Source: Castor canadensis
Taxonomy: Eukaryota; Chordata; Mammalia; Rodentia; Castoridae
Length of the DNA: 64,000 nt
Direction: 5' to 3'
Assembly (NCBI RefSeq): GCF_047511655.1
Contig: NC_133387.1
Coordinates: forward strand, 20,020,353 to 20,084,352
Positions within the stretch are counted from its first letter, which is position 1; each line of letters starts with the position of its first letter. Positions 37,134 to 49,503 of this stretch are shown here, in pieces. Made by a program: the position numbers and the translations under genes. The notes beneath the pieces are model-generated. The model had not been told where the DNA came from. It searched no databases and saw only the letters and a list, made by a program, of their open reading frames with translations.

Positions 37134-38419
37134 GTGCTAGTATATCCAACTTGCACCCTGGAAATACTTGCTGCTGTCCTCAGGAGCAGTTGAGAATCCT
37201 TCCTGCCAGGTGTGTTCTGTCTGATCATGTCTGACCAACGTGGAGGTGACAGAGAACTAAACAGCCCTCTATTCTTGGGAACAGTGAAAATGTGGGCTTA
37301 GGAGGAGAGTTCCAAGCAGCTTTCCCAGAAGTAGCCACAAATGGATTCTTAAATGTAATAATAACAACATTAATATTAAAAAGCCTGACATTCTCTTGAC
37401 TTAACATCCAGGGCTTTTGCACTGGACATAAATCTATGCCTTTCTTCTGGTTGCACAACAAATCGGCAGAGCTAGGACACATCAGTCAACCTTTGTACCT
37501 CAGTTTGTTCATCTGCCCTAAACTTCTACTCCACGGGAAGCACATTATTTATATTGGGGGTGGGGGTGGGAAGGAAGCAGAAATAAAGGGCTTCTTTTTC
37601 CTTATTTTTAATCCAGAGCCAGAATACAAAGTAGCCCATTTCTAAAACACAGCTAACAGAATAAAGTCAGCAAGACCATGGCCTGGGACAGGGTTGAACA
37701 GAAACGAGTGACGTGATTCCAGTTTGGTCCCTTTACTAACAGCTCTCGCCAGGAGCTGCTCTTCAAGGCCAGGCCTCCTGGGTCATCCTGGGCAGCAGAT
37801 GGAAATGATTTGGGCACATCCGGTGTAGCCTGAATTTGATCCTTAGGGTAAGATCTGAAAAAGAAAAAAAGGAGAAGGCAGACCGATTCTCTTAAAAACT
37901 ATGCATATTAAATGCATGATATTTAATGCTCACCCCTTAGAGCTGTATTCTTAACTCTGAGTTTGTAAGACACAACATGTTTTTTCCCCTAATCCTTTTC
38001 AAAAATGCATTCCATAAATTGTTAGCACCCCTGCCAATGGCCCCAGTAAACTCACATACCAGCTTTAAAGTCAACCCCTTTTAAACCAATGCATTAGTCC
38101 CTTGAGTTAGGGGATATTACTTCCAGATTCCTATAGCTGCTGGCTTTTTTTTTTTTTTTAGGTTGCAGATGATCATGTTTCTTTGTAGCTGTTAATTTTT
38201 AGGGAGAGATGGACACAGTGGCAGCAATGCATGTATACAGTAGCTGTGACATCCTCCTAGGCCCTTGCACACTCTGAGGTACCCTGACTCCACACTACCT
38301 ACCTCCTTGTTTCATTGGCTCTTTTCTAAAGTCTCCAAACTCCCTTTGCTCAGAAGGTCTGAGAAATCCCTGTATATGTTATTGAGGCCCTGCCATTATA
38401 TTTGTTTTACGACAGAGAG

Positions 38420-38640
38420 CTGGTGAAGTGTGGTGTTTAACACATGGAGTCCAGAGCCACACTGCCCAGATTTAAGCCAAGCTCTGCTACTTACAACAAT
38501 GTGACCTTGAGCAATTTACTTTACTGCTCTGTGCCTCAGTTTCTTCACTTGTAAAATGGGAATGATAATAGCACCTACTTCGTACAGTAGTATACAAAGT
38601 ACTAAGCAGGACTTGCTCAGAATAAGTTCCACACAAATGC
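38420..38640 (+). repeat. MIR element, near full length, sense
   Basis: 'tgtggtgtttaacacatgga', 'tgtgaccttgagcaatttac', 'gtgcctcagtttcttcactt', 'gtaaaatgggaatgataata'. Confidence 0.85.
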
Positions 38641-39974
38641 TAATTACTATGACAGTTTTGCTTTGTGTCACATGGTTTTCTACCATCAATATAGAAGATT
38701 CCAGAAGGATATGGGGACAAGTTAAAATTCATGCAGAAAATAAAGGGAGTTGGGTCTAGTGTCTTTATGAGCCTCTGGAGCATTTAGTTTTATCTTCTCA
38801 GAAAGATGATGAAGGAAAGAATCATTGACTGTGTAGACCAGGAGGTTCCTAGACCATGAGGTTCCACACCCATGCAGAGCCTGCTATTGACTGGTGATGG
38901 CCTCTGAGTCTTCTGTCCCTATTCCCCAGGTCCAGTCCTTCTCATTGCCTACTGCCTCTCCTGGGGAGAGCTGTAACATCTGGTTCAGGTCTGCATCACA
39001 CTTAGTGTCCAGATTATACAACACTACTCCCACCCTACTCAGATACTTAAAGGTCTGCAGGGCTTTCTGTGTAATATAGCTTTGAACATAACTGATTTGA
39101 TTCACATCAAGAAAAGAGAAAGAACCAGTTTGGTACATGTCATTTTTTATGTCACTTTTTATTTCCACTAGTGATTAACAATCTGTTTTCCTAAAGGGTA
39201 AGTGTTCAATAAATGCTTATTGCCAACAGAAAGGACAGGGAACATGGCGGACTTGCTCAGTACATCAACAGTCTCTTTAAGGCTGCATAGCAAGGTGAGT
39301 TGAATCAGTAGCAGGCTCAGGACTAGAAGACATTTCCCTCTTTATTCTTTCTGTGTGTTATGGGAGTGGGCTGTGAAAAGATGATATCTCTACCCAGATG
39401 ATTCAGGAGATGCCTGAGCCAGCTGTGATACACAGTAGACAGCCACACAAGAGCCTGGCTCCTGTGGGATGGTGGAGATAGGAAGGACCAGGGGCAGCCT
39501 AGGCTAGCAAGGAGGGGCTGAATGGGAAGTCAGGAAATTATGTGATTACTGGCAAAGGATGTAATGAATAAAAGCTATTCGTAATCAAGGAATTCTTAAG
39601 GTTCCCAGCGCTTCTGTATCTTCTGGCAGCTCATGAAGCTGAGAAAGAAATTCTCCACCATTTGGGGAACCCAAGGCCCACTGGCATCAGCCTCTTCTGG
39701 CTCCTATGCATGGACCTGGGCCACTATACAGCAGGACTGCCAGATACCCAAGCCTGACTGAGACAGTCCTCCACCCACAGTTATTGCTGGACGAACTGGA
39801 AAGGACACCTAAGCCCTTGCAGGTCCAGTCATTGCAGGGCTCCAGTGAGGCACCACACAGGCTGGGGGGATGGTCATGCAGGAGTTCAGTGGGCAGCATT
39901 CTTGGGACTCCCCCCACTTCCAAAGAAAGTGTCCCTAATGGGAAAGAAGAAAACTCTGATCTAGAGCCACTGAT

Positions 39975-40090
39975 CTGGGGCATTAAGTTTCAGAGATGAA
40001 GCAACTGACTATAGGTCATTCAGCTAGTTGGTGGCAGAACTGGGATAGAACCTAGATCTTGGGCTCCTAATACTCGGTCCCTTTGTACCT
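39975..40090 (-). repeat. MIR fragment, antisense
   Basis: 'ttcagagatgaagcaactga', then 'ggtcattcagctagttggtg' and 'gcagaactgggatagaacct'. Confidence 0.7.
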
Positions 40091-40229
40091 CACCATAGTG
40101 TGGTGCCAACTGCCTCATATGTGTGTATCTCTCAAGTAATAATGTTGTAGGGTGTTTGAATAATGCTTTTAAAAAAATGAAAACATTGAAAAAGAAAGCA
40201 GAAAAATGTCCACAAAAGCATACACATGA

Positions 40230-40583
40230 TTATCTGTCACTAACAGCCCACTGAGACAAGGTATCTTTATATCCAGCTTGAAAATGTGCCGTTCTCTCCC
40301 CTTCACCCCAATTGAAGATAACAAAGGCCACCCTTTGTACAATCTGCTGCTCAATGGCTTTGTTTTCCAGGTCTTTTATCAGCAGCAGTCCATCCTCCTC
40401 TTCAGCATCTCTTTCCTCTGTAAAACGCGAAGGAATCTGCTCCCAGTCATTCTCCCAATTCTCCCTGGGGCTCCATTGCCTACTCTTTTATCCTTAGCTG
40501 TGTCTTCAGAATGCTCTGCTCCTTGGGGCTATCTGCTGTTAAAATTTTACCTCTAATGAGTTCATGAAGATTTTTGTCCCTGA
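40230..40583 (-). pseudogene. Unidentified decayed coding or exon-like stretch, 3' part (split by L1)
   Basis: The minus strand has two open pieces in adjoining frames. The first reads LHELIRGKILTADSPKEQ and ends at a TAG (40480-40482). One base out of frame the second reads ENWENDWEQIPSRFTEERDA, EEEDGLLLIKDLENK, then IEQQIVQRVAFVIFNW, ending at a TAA near 40230. Composition is charged and helix-like, unlike the T-rich surroundings. I do not recognise the protein. It could be a retrocopy or exon relic with a one-base frameshift, or chance. Confidence 0.35.
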
Positions 40584-41087
40584 TTATTAGATCAAGGGCA
40601 AACACAACAAGGGGATTGGACTTTGAGCACATGATAAAAGCGAGAGCACACAAGGGAGGGGTGAGGATAGGTAAGACACCTAAAAAACTAGATAGCATTT
40701 GTTGCCCTTAACGCAGAGAAACTAAAGCAGATACCTTAAAAGCAACTGAGGCCAATAGGAGAAGGGGACCAGGAACTAGAGAAAAGGTTAGTTCGAGAAG
40801 AATTAATTTAGAAGGTAACACACATGCACAGGAAATCAATGCGAGTCAATGCCCTGTATAGCTATCCTTATCTCAACTAGCAAAAACCCTTGGTCCTTCA
40901 TATTACTGCTTATACTCTCTCTTCAACAAAATTAGAGATAAGGGTAAAATAGTTTCTTCCGGGTAGCAAGGGGGTTGGGGGGCAAAGAGAGGGGTGGTAA
41001 GGGAGGGGGGGAACAGGGGAGAAATGACCTAAACATTGTATGCACATATACATAAAAGAAAAATAAATAAATAAATAAAATTTAAAA
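40584..41087 (+). mobile_element. Young 5'-truncated LINE-1 3' end with perfect target duplication
   Basis: Only the last coding residue region and the 3' UTR remain: 'gatcaagggcaaacacaaca' start, G-rich tract at 40969-41015, AAATAAATAAAT tail. It is flanked by identical 17-base copies aagatttttgtccctga at 40567-40583 and 41088-41104. Perfect duplication suggests recent insertion. Confidence 0.95.
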
Positions 41088-41104
41088 AAGATTTTTGTCC
41101 CTGA

Positions 41105-41123
41105 CTAAAGGAGTTTCAGGCAC
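41105..41123 (-). pseudogene. 5' part of the exon-like stretch, beyond the L1
   Basis: When the L1 and one duplicated target copy are ignored, the open frame continues upstream as VPETPL and starts at 41123. It directly follows CACAG with a pyrimidine-rich run upstream on the minus strand (cccttccctttcaccatca). This looks like a splice acceptor, but no transcript evidence is available. Confidence 0.3.
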
Positions 41124-41127
41124 CTGT

Positions 41128-43690
41128 GATGGTGAAAGGGAAGGCACTGTTTATTAGTGGGTGGGGACAGTATTGTGACCATATTAGGTATTAATTCAAG
41201 GTATTCTTATGTTAGTATACGAGTAAATTCTATCTTGATCTTTTAAAAGCAGGAATTGCTTCTTTATAATCTTGACCTTCAACCTAAGCATCTTTGGTTG
41301 ATTTTTCATCTCTCAAAAGCCCCTCCATGCATTTTGTCAAAATTCCGTGTGGTAGGAAGAGACACACAGGCACCCTCCTCTCCCACCCCTTTCCCATTCA
41401 ACACAAATCTTGACTTTCCCCAACTTCTGCCAACACCGCTGTGGTCATGAGTGTTCCAGGAAATGAGGAGTAATTCTTTCTATTTTGCTTCAAAAAGGGA
41501 CATCATGAAACTTCTCACTGTACAGGGAGAAGTATAGGCTGGGGATGTCCAGGGAACGCAAGAACCAATAGAGGTCAAGGTCCGGGTGGGGACAGCTGGC
41601 TCTGTCCCTTCCACTCAACATTGGCTCCAGCCTGCCTCCACTTGGCAGAGCTCCTCAGCTTCTTTCTCCTTGTCCTCCCCACACATCCCTGCCCTCATTT
41701 AGCTCTTCTCTTCCTCTGCCCCAGGACTCCTACTTGCATTCCTTCTCTCTTCTGGCATTTTTTGTTTGTTTACTTTGTATTTAATAATAGCACCACATCC
41801 TCTTCTTTATCTAAAATGAAGACTCATACCTGTATTGTGTATTAATTTTAGAAAGAAAATTTATGGCAAAGCTTGCCATCAGTTTAACTTCATACTTCTT
41901 AATTGTTACAAATTATTTGTCTGCACAAGAAACAATTCCATCCTGTTCTTCTAATTTACTAGCCTTCAATTGCAGCCAAAAGCTGGAAGTTTTGGATTGC
42001 CTATGTTTGGGGAGTGAGGTTCCTGGCTTTATGTGCTAGGGTTTGGCTGTTGTGAAGGAGGAGCGGAGGTGGGTAACCCTAGATCTTTAGACTTCAAAGC
42101 ACAATTTTGGGTTCATGGCCAAATAAGAATTGAATTTTGATTTTCTAAGCCATAGGCTGTTCTGTATCTCAATTCTTGAATCTATAAAATTGGAGTTAGA
42201 AAGACAGAGAAGCAAGATGTGTATATTTAATAATAAGTTTACTTTAAAATCAGTTTTGAAAAACCTATACTTCATGCAATGAATGGGCTTTTAAAAGCAA
42301 GAAAGAGGAAAAAATATACCCACTGAAAGGGAGTGGCAAAACAAATCCCAATGGAAAATTTATGCCTTTCTGTGGTTAGAGTCATTTGGTCAAGAAATGA
42401 TGAAATTACAAATTTCTGAAAAGGGTGTGTGTTTTGGAGTTACTGAGGTCCAGGTCTCAGCATGAGCTTTGGGCAAGGCCAGCAGTTAAGTCTGATGCAG
42501 AATAAAGACAAGGAAGTGATCACAGCCAGCATTCTTTGCCACCACAGCAGTGCCTCCATCTCATGAATTTGGAGCCAAGTTCCTTTAGCAGCCTGCACAC
42601 CCAGCACCCGTTGTGATGGGATTTGTCCTTTAACTCTCTAGACAGGAACGGTTTGAAAAAGGGAATTGCAGCTGGAGGCTTTGAGACCTGGAACAGTTGG
42701 ACCCTGCACAAAGGACCTGTGTGTGCAGTGACAACAGTGCAGCTGTTGAACAAGGTCCTGGGGCTAGGGAGTGCTAGGTGTTTCTCACTGCAGAGGAGCC
42801 TTTCTGCCCTTGTTCAGAGCCCAGGTATTGATTTCAGCACAATCCATTTAGTAATTGGGTTCACCCTTGAACTAACATACGGGAAAAGGAGAAAGAAGGT
42901 GGCCTGTGGCTAAGCCCCCAAATCAGCTGGGAGGATGAAGTTCCATGAGAAGGGAGCACAGATGGACACTGGAGAGGAGACGAATGTGTGACCATTTTTG
43001 CAATACCCAGACCATAGCAGCAGCAGATTGTCTATAGCCCAGTGCCCCACATGGTCAGCAGGAAGGCAGTGTCTGTGCCCAGCAACTGGGGTGTTGAAGC
43101 CTTGCAGGAGCAATGGCATGTGTGGTCTGAGACTTGGTTTCAGCTGAGCGGCTTCCCAAGTGCAACACAGTGGTTTTCTTGAAGGGTCTATGAGCCATCT
43201 AATATCCTTGAACAAATTATTTTTCCGTTTAGACTAGGTATAGTGGCTGACTTCTACTGTTGCTAGGGACCCTGACACCACAGTTTCCTAAGACTGGAAT
43301 GCTGTGGCTTTAAATGTTCTATGCTAAAGAAAGCACAATTTTTTGTTATATTTTATTTTATTTTTCCAAATCAAATATCTTCCTCACCCACTTCTATATT
43401 TGTATTTATATAGTCCAGTCCATACTTAATACACAAGCTCTGGGTTCCCCAAATAGCAAAGTTAGATGATCTAAGAAAGGAACGAAAGCAAACTCACAGT
43501 TCTCCTTAAAGTTTGCATGAAAAAAAACCTCAGCCCTCTAGCTCCACTTGGTGTCCTGTTGAACTGGAGTGACACCATGTTAATTTGTAGGAGAATGAAG
43601 ACAAAACGTGCTCCCTGGAGCTTTATCAGATGATCTTGTTCTTAGACCAACTTTGATTGGACATCCCAAGTTAAACAGTTTTTCAAACTA
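41128..43690. other. Intergenic sequence, nothing recognised
   Basis: A moderately GC-rich part at 42500-43215 has overlapping frames on both strands and no known protein. No clear repeat family. Confidence 0.4.
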
Positions 43691-43691
43691 A

Positions 43692-43868
43692 AAGCAATAT
43701 AGGATAGTGGCCAAGGGCTTGAGCTCTGGACTCAGATAGGCCTGGGTTCAAGACCTGCTGCGGCTATCTGTGTTCTAGCTTTGTGACTGTGTGCCTACCA
43801 TTCAGCTTTTCTGTGCCTTGTGTGGAAGATAAGGAAAATAAAAGTGTCCATCTCATAAACAGGATCCA
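43692..43868 (+). repeat. MIR element, sense
   Basis: 'taggatagtggccaagggct', 'gagctctggactcagatagg', 'cctgggttcaagacctgctg'. Confidence 0.8.
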
Positions 43869-44354
43869 ACAATTGGTTTAATTTAACATTAGAGAATGAT
43901 TGATGGGATTTAATTCACTAAACCTGAATGATAAAATTTAAAATCAAGATTTTAATATAGTACTTTTGTATGACTTCAAAAGTCGTAAAAATAGTTTTCC
44001 TCTCATTGTGATGCTACTTACAATATTATTTCCAGAAATAATCCCTCCCTCTTAATCTCCTTTTAAATACGGTAGGATTTTCAGTTCTCATTGGGATTAC
44101 ATTTCACAATAGAGAAAGTGTATGTTGCCCTGGAGAGACTGCATTCTTAAACAACTGAACCTCCTCAGTGGCAACAAGGGCTTGGCCTACTGAGACACTC
44201 TTCTAGTTAGAAGACTTTCCTTATCTTCCATACATCCCACCATGGCCCGCTCTGGCTTCTGACAACTTCCACAATCCATCATAGGCCATCCCTGCCCACA
44301 TTACTGGGTTCAAGCTACCCTGATCTTACTCATTATCTGTTATCTGGTTCTTTC

Positions 44355-44448
44355 TTTCTTATTTATTTATTTTGTAATGCTGAGGATTGAGTGCAGGGCT
44401 TTGCATGGTATTGCCTGGTTCTTCAACACCACTTTCCACCTCAGGGTT
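44355..44448 (-). mobile_element. ID-like tRNA-derived SINE fragment, antisense
   Basis: 'gtaatgctgaggattgagtg', then cagggctttgcatg: the antisense ID-like unit with weak conservation. Confidence 0.5.
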
Positions 44449-44892
44449 AATGCCTATGTTATTTCTTCAGCTTGGCACATACATGTCCATGCATAAACAT
44501 TTAAGGCTTAGTAATACACTAAATATAAACCCTCTTCAGAGATGTCTACCATAGCCATCCTTGATTTTTGGTGGTTTTCAGTCATATAAAATGGCTTTAC
44601 ATAAAATATTACTATGAAAGCATATTTTTCAAGGTATGTAAAACATTATATATCTTATCTATCAATTTGTTAGCTTGATTGACATCTTAAGTATTTAGAC
44701 ATTACTTATAGAAAAAAATGAAAGCACCTAATTTCCCCCCCTTTTGTGACACTGTGAGTTCTATCCAAATGATGGAATGGTAACTCAGATGAGGAGATAG
44801 ATTGTTTGGGGCCTGTGAAGCATGAAGAAGCTTATGATAGGGAAAAGAATAGGACATGGAATGTAAATTAAGTGAAACACACATATAGAAAG

Positions 44893-45817
44893 AATGATGA
44901 GCAACAGGTGTTGGCGAGGATGTGTGGTAAAAGGAACCCTCATACACTGCTGGTGGGAATGCAAACTAGTGTAACCACTCTGGAAAAAATTTTGGAGGCT
45001 TCTTAAAAATCTAAACATAGATCTGCCATATGATCCAGCAATACCACTCCTGGTGATATCTCCAAAGGAATGCGACACAGGTTACTCCAGAGGCACTTGC
45101 ACACCCATGTTTATTGCAGTGCTATTCACAATAGCCAAGTTATAGAAACAACCAAGATGTCCCACTACTGACAAATGGATTAAGAAAATGTGGTATTTGT
45201 ACACAATGGAATTTTACTTAGCCATGAAGAAAAATGAAATCTATCATTCGCAAGTAAATGGATGGAACTGGAAAACATCATTCTGAGCGAGGTTAGTCAG
45301 GCCAAAAATCATATGTTCTCCCTCATATGTGGACTTTAGATCTAGGGCAAATACAGCAATGTGATAGGACTTTGGTCACATGATAAGGCAAGAGCACACA
45401 CAGGAGGTATAAGGATAGGTAAGAAACCCAAAAAACATGATAGTATTTGATGTCCCCACTGCAGAGGAACTAATGCAGAAACTTTAAAGTGACAGAGGTC
45501 AATATGAGAAGGGGATCAAGAACTAGAGAAAAGATCAGTTGGAGGAGAATCAGCTTAGAATGTAACACATTTGTACATGGAAGCAATGCTAGGAATCTCT
45601 CTGTATAGCTATCCTTCTCTCAACTAGCAAAAATGCTTTGTTTTTATTATTGTTTATACTCTCTCTTCAACAAATTAGAGCTAAGAGCAGAACAGTTTCT
45701 GCCTGGAAGTGAGGGGGCGGGGGGTGGGGGGAGAAATGGCCCAAACATTTTATGCACATATGAATAAACGAAAAAAAGTAATAAATTAACCTTAGCTTAC
45801 TATAAAAAAAAAAAGGA
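44893..45817 (+). mobile_element. 5'-truncated LINE-1 3' end, sense
   Basis: Starts in ORF2 at 'caacaggtgttggcgaggat', encodes remnants of the cysteine-rich C-terminus with in-frame damage, then the 3' UTR with a G-rich tract (45711-45733) and an A-run at 45803-45815. It is clearly related to the copies at 23.3, 40.6 and 56.6 kb. Confidence 0.92.
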
Positions 45818-45830
45818 AATGAAAACAAGA

Positions 45831-47627
45831 CATGACTCCTTAAGTCATCTGTTTCTGCTATTATAGTAGCTGCCTGTGGAGAAAAGCTCTAGATGCAGGC
45901 TACTGGGCCTCTCTTGCCTTCCTGCCCTCCAGCAGCAGACTTTCTATCTGCTTCCATGGATGGCCACAGAGGGCTGATGACTAGAGTCCACACAGGTTAA
46001 AGATCAAATTCTGGCTATAAGAAATATCTTAAAGAACAAATCTATAAAAACAGATCGTTGGCCCTCAAGGGAAAATATATCTGGAAAATTCTGGAGAATG
46101 TTTGCATGACCTTTCCCAGGATCCAGACATGAATTCATTCTGTTCTCCTGCTGTGAGGCAAAGAGACAAGTGAACAAGTGAGATTTAGCAAGAGTAAATC
46201 ACAGGACTGCATGGGTGCCTATCAGTCCTGAAGGAGCAGACATAAGGCAGGCAATAAGAGGAGGGCATATGGAGTGAGTGACAGAAGGCTGTTTAGGACA
46301 AAGGGACAGCAGGTGCAAAGGCAGAGCCTGAAAGGGTGCTGGTGCACCATGAGTCTGCACAAGACTCTGATGGGCAGGACTTTGGAGATGTCACCCAGAC
46401 ACTTGTCTGGAGGGGACTAGAAATAGTAAAAGTGAAGGCAGTGGCATCAGTCAGATGATTGCTTAAATATTTAAGGAGAGAAAAAATAAGGACTTGATTT
46501 GAGCCAAGAGCAGTGGGATGGAGAGGGGGACGAATTTGAAAGATGAAGAGACAAAACTAACAGGACTCTGTAACTAATCATTATAAAGAAAGTCAAGGGT
46601 GACGAACAGGAATGTTGCCTGAACATCTGGTTTCATTGATGGGGCCAATATTACCAGAGAAGTCTCCAAAAACCAGTATTAGTTCAAAAACTGATTCAAA
46701 ACCCATGGAGTCCACAGTATTTCTATTTGTGTTTATGGTTATAAAGACTGAGCTGTATAGTTACATAGTCAAAGAAATCCCACCAGCGGAGGAATTGCAA
46801 GCTCCCTTAGGCATGACCTTTTGTAGCAAATAGCCATAGCTAGGTTTGCAGCCAAATCCAGAAACATTTATGAATAAATACTGACCCCCAGTGTCTAGGT
46901 ATAGAAATAAAGATTTAAAAAATAAAGATTATATAAAACAGCAAGATTTCTAAGAAAGTACCTGAAAGTCCAGCTGCAAACAATGTTCCCTGTAATCCAA
47001 TTCAGGATTCTGGGGTGATTTGGAAATAAAAATATTGCCTAACCAACCTATGGATAGCGGTTCCTGGAGTGCTCTATAGACCCAGTATCAGGATGGATCG
47101 AATGGCCTTAATCATGGGTGCACAACTATGTGTTGGCTTTTGCCTTCTCTTATCGGGGAAGATGAGAGAACATTTAAGTTCAACTGCTTCAGAGGGTCTT
47201 CTCACTAAATGTGCATAGCTGATACAATTAATTGATGCAAACTCCAACTCTGATTACCCACCTACTTCAGTGTGGCATCCAGTGGTTTCCTCTCAAGTGA
47301 TGCTGGGCAGAGTGGTTGGGCAGATGTTCCCTTTTCAAAAGCTGTGTGGTTAGAGTGAATTCATGAAAAATTCTTGAGCAAACTTGGTAGCAAAATAACT
47401 CCTTTAACTGGAGTAGCTTCATCATGAGGAGAAAGTGATCCTCCAACATTTTGACCAATCGTTGCTACAGTGACTATCAGATGACATGTACTTTCTTAAG
47501 ACTAGAAACTAGACTCTAGCTTTTTAGATTTATGCTGATGTCATATCCTAGGATGGGTAGTTGTTTAAAATTTGAATTTAGAGAGAATTAAAATACTACA
47601 TCAAGCATTGAAGCTGTCTTGCAGAAA
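45831..47627. other. Intergenic sequence, mostly unrecognised
   Basis: 46120-46560 has the 'agcaggtgcaaaggcagagc' texture of old L2/LTR-like repeats but cannot be named. The rest shows nothing. Confidence 0.4.
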
Positions 47628-47671
47628 GTAGAACTTCATGAAAAAAAGATTTATTTTTTATGAAGTTCTAC
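47628..47671. repeat. Inverted repeat, 12-bp perfect arms plus A/T extension
   Basis: GTAGAACTTCAT (47628-47639) and its exact reverse complement ATGAAGTTCTAC (47660-47671), with inner A-run/T-run that could extend the stem. Confidence 0.93.
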
Positions 47672-47754
47672 ATTTTTCAACACAAAGTAGAATTTTTTTA
47701 CAACAAATCATTTTCATACACCTTGTTTTTCAAAATAAGAATAGACTTAGATAT

Positions 47755-48192
47755 TGTGGTATGAATATGAAATGTCCTCCAAAGGCTCATGTGTTGAAAG
47801 CTTTGGGTCCCCAGAAAAATGTTCAGAGATGGGGCTTTGGGAAGTGATTGGATCATGAAGACTCTGACCTCATGAATGGATTCATAATTGAATAGACCAT
47901 TGGGAAATGGTGGAAACTGGAAGGTGGGGCCTGACTAGAGGAAGCAGGTCTCTTGTGGGGGTGCCTTTGAAGAGTTTACCTTGTCCCTAGCCTCTTCCTC
48001 TGGTCTCTCCGCTTCCCAGCCACCGTGATGCGAGCAGCTCTATTCTTCTACATGCTACCCATCATGAGGTTCTGCCTCACCACGGCCGTGGAGCAATGGG
48101 GCCAAGTGACTATGGACTGAAATTTTTGAAGCCATGACCCAAAATAAGTTTCTTCCTTTAAGTTTTTTTTTGATGAAAAGTGACTAGCACAG
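47755..48192 (+). mobile_element. MaLR-type LTR, sense
   Basis: 'aatatgaaatgtcctccaaa', 'ggctcatgtgttgaaagctt', 'ggaagtgattggatcatgaa', 'ggggccaagtgactatggac', ending 'gaaaagtgactagcaca'. About 440 bp. Confidence 0.75.
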
Positions 48193-48929
48193 ATGTAAGT
48201 GCCCATTTGAAACATAAATAAAAGGAAAAACTTTAATGCCAATGGAATCCATTTAACTTCTGTTGTAGGCAATGAGGAGCATTTATTTCAGGCCACAAAC
48301 TCTCAGCAGGCCCAGTAGAAGGGTACATGGAGCAGGAGAAATGATGTTTGCTTTAGAGTCACATGGATTTAGGGTGGACTATGACACTGAGCTGAGTGAC
48401 ACAAGAAACATTTAGGAGGTGGCTGCTGCCTGGGGCTAAAATTCAAGCTAATGGAGGCCCAGCAATTAAGTAGAGTTTAGGAGTCAAATGGTGGCTCCAA
48501 GAAGTGATGCCATTCAAAGGTACTAAGGAGAATAAAATTGAAGGGTTTGCATCAAGAAAGCAATTCCATTGTTATTGTTTAACTGCAAGATGACAGCAAT
48601 CATAATCTTGTTTCTGATTTGTTTTATCAGCAGACAAGCTAATTGCTGGTCTGATGCATGGTGTAGCTTCAAACTTTAAAAAAGCAAAATGAATATACAA
48701 AATATACAATTTGTACATTGTACAATGCAGATTAAGAAGTTTTCCCCTTACCTACTAAGGACTGAGAGTTCAAGAACAAAACATAAAGAAACCAGGTGCC
48801 TTTATCCAGTCACTCCTTGTAACAAGGCATGTTTTAATGACTATACTTAATACAAAGTTGTTATACTTGTCAATTGCTATCTCCTGTCAATTGTTTTTTT
48901 TACTTTATCTTGCAAAAATTCAAACCACA

Positions 48930-49300
48930 TAAAAGCTGAATGAATACTACACTAGCATATTATAAACAATTTCCTCAATTCACTCATATGACATTTACTA
49001 TATTTTCTGCTTGTCTCTAAACATATAGGGACATTGTCTTGGCTGATTCATTTACAAGTGACATCAGGACACCTTAAATTCTTCAGGATTTCCTAAGAAT
49101 AAAGCTATTCCTCTACATAAAACAAATACCCTTGCTATAACCAATAAAATTTTTATAGTCCCCTAATATGTAGACTATATTTAAATTTCCCTAAATACCC
49201 CAACAATATCCTCTATAACTTTTTTAATTCAAAGATTCAACTAAAGTTTCCAAATAAGATTTCATTGTCTTGTCTGTTCAGGGTCATTTCATCTGGAACT
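48930..49300 (-). mobile_element. Old L1 (L1M-type) 3' UTR, antisense
   Basis: 'catatgacatttactatatt', 'ccctaaataccccaacaata', then 'tcctctataac' matches the antisense L1M 3' UTR by memory. Confidence 0.5.
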
Positions 49301-49324
49301 TTCCCTTCGTATTTTTGTTTTATG

Positions 49325-49445
49325 ACCTTGATTTTTTTCCTATTTTTTATTAGCATACATTAACAGTACATAATAGTGTTTCATTATAAATCCATAGATT
49401 CATATAGCATACTTGAACAAGTTCACCCCTTAACCCCCTTTTTCA
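49325..49445 (-). mobile_element. L1 3'-end fragment, antisense
   Basis: 'ttattagcatacattaacag' and 'catacttgaacaagttcacc' are shared with the fragment at 63010-63150, showing one L1 3'-end family. Confidence 0.6.
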
Positions 49446-49467
49446 GGATTTGGTGGTTTTTATTATG

Positions 49468-49502
<35 letters not shown>
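49468..49502 (+). repeat. (CA)n microsatellite
   Basis: About 17 CA units. Confidence 0.96.

Positions 49503-49503
<1 letters not shown>

Noticed and set aside
39687-39999. Overlapping open frames of about 97 codons on both strands
   Set aside because: GC-rich sequence lowers stop density on both strands. No known protein and no splice context.
42520-43215. Cluster of open frames on both strands
   Set aside because: Same GC effect. No recognisable family.
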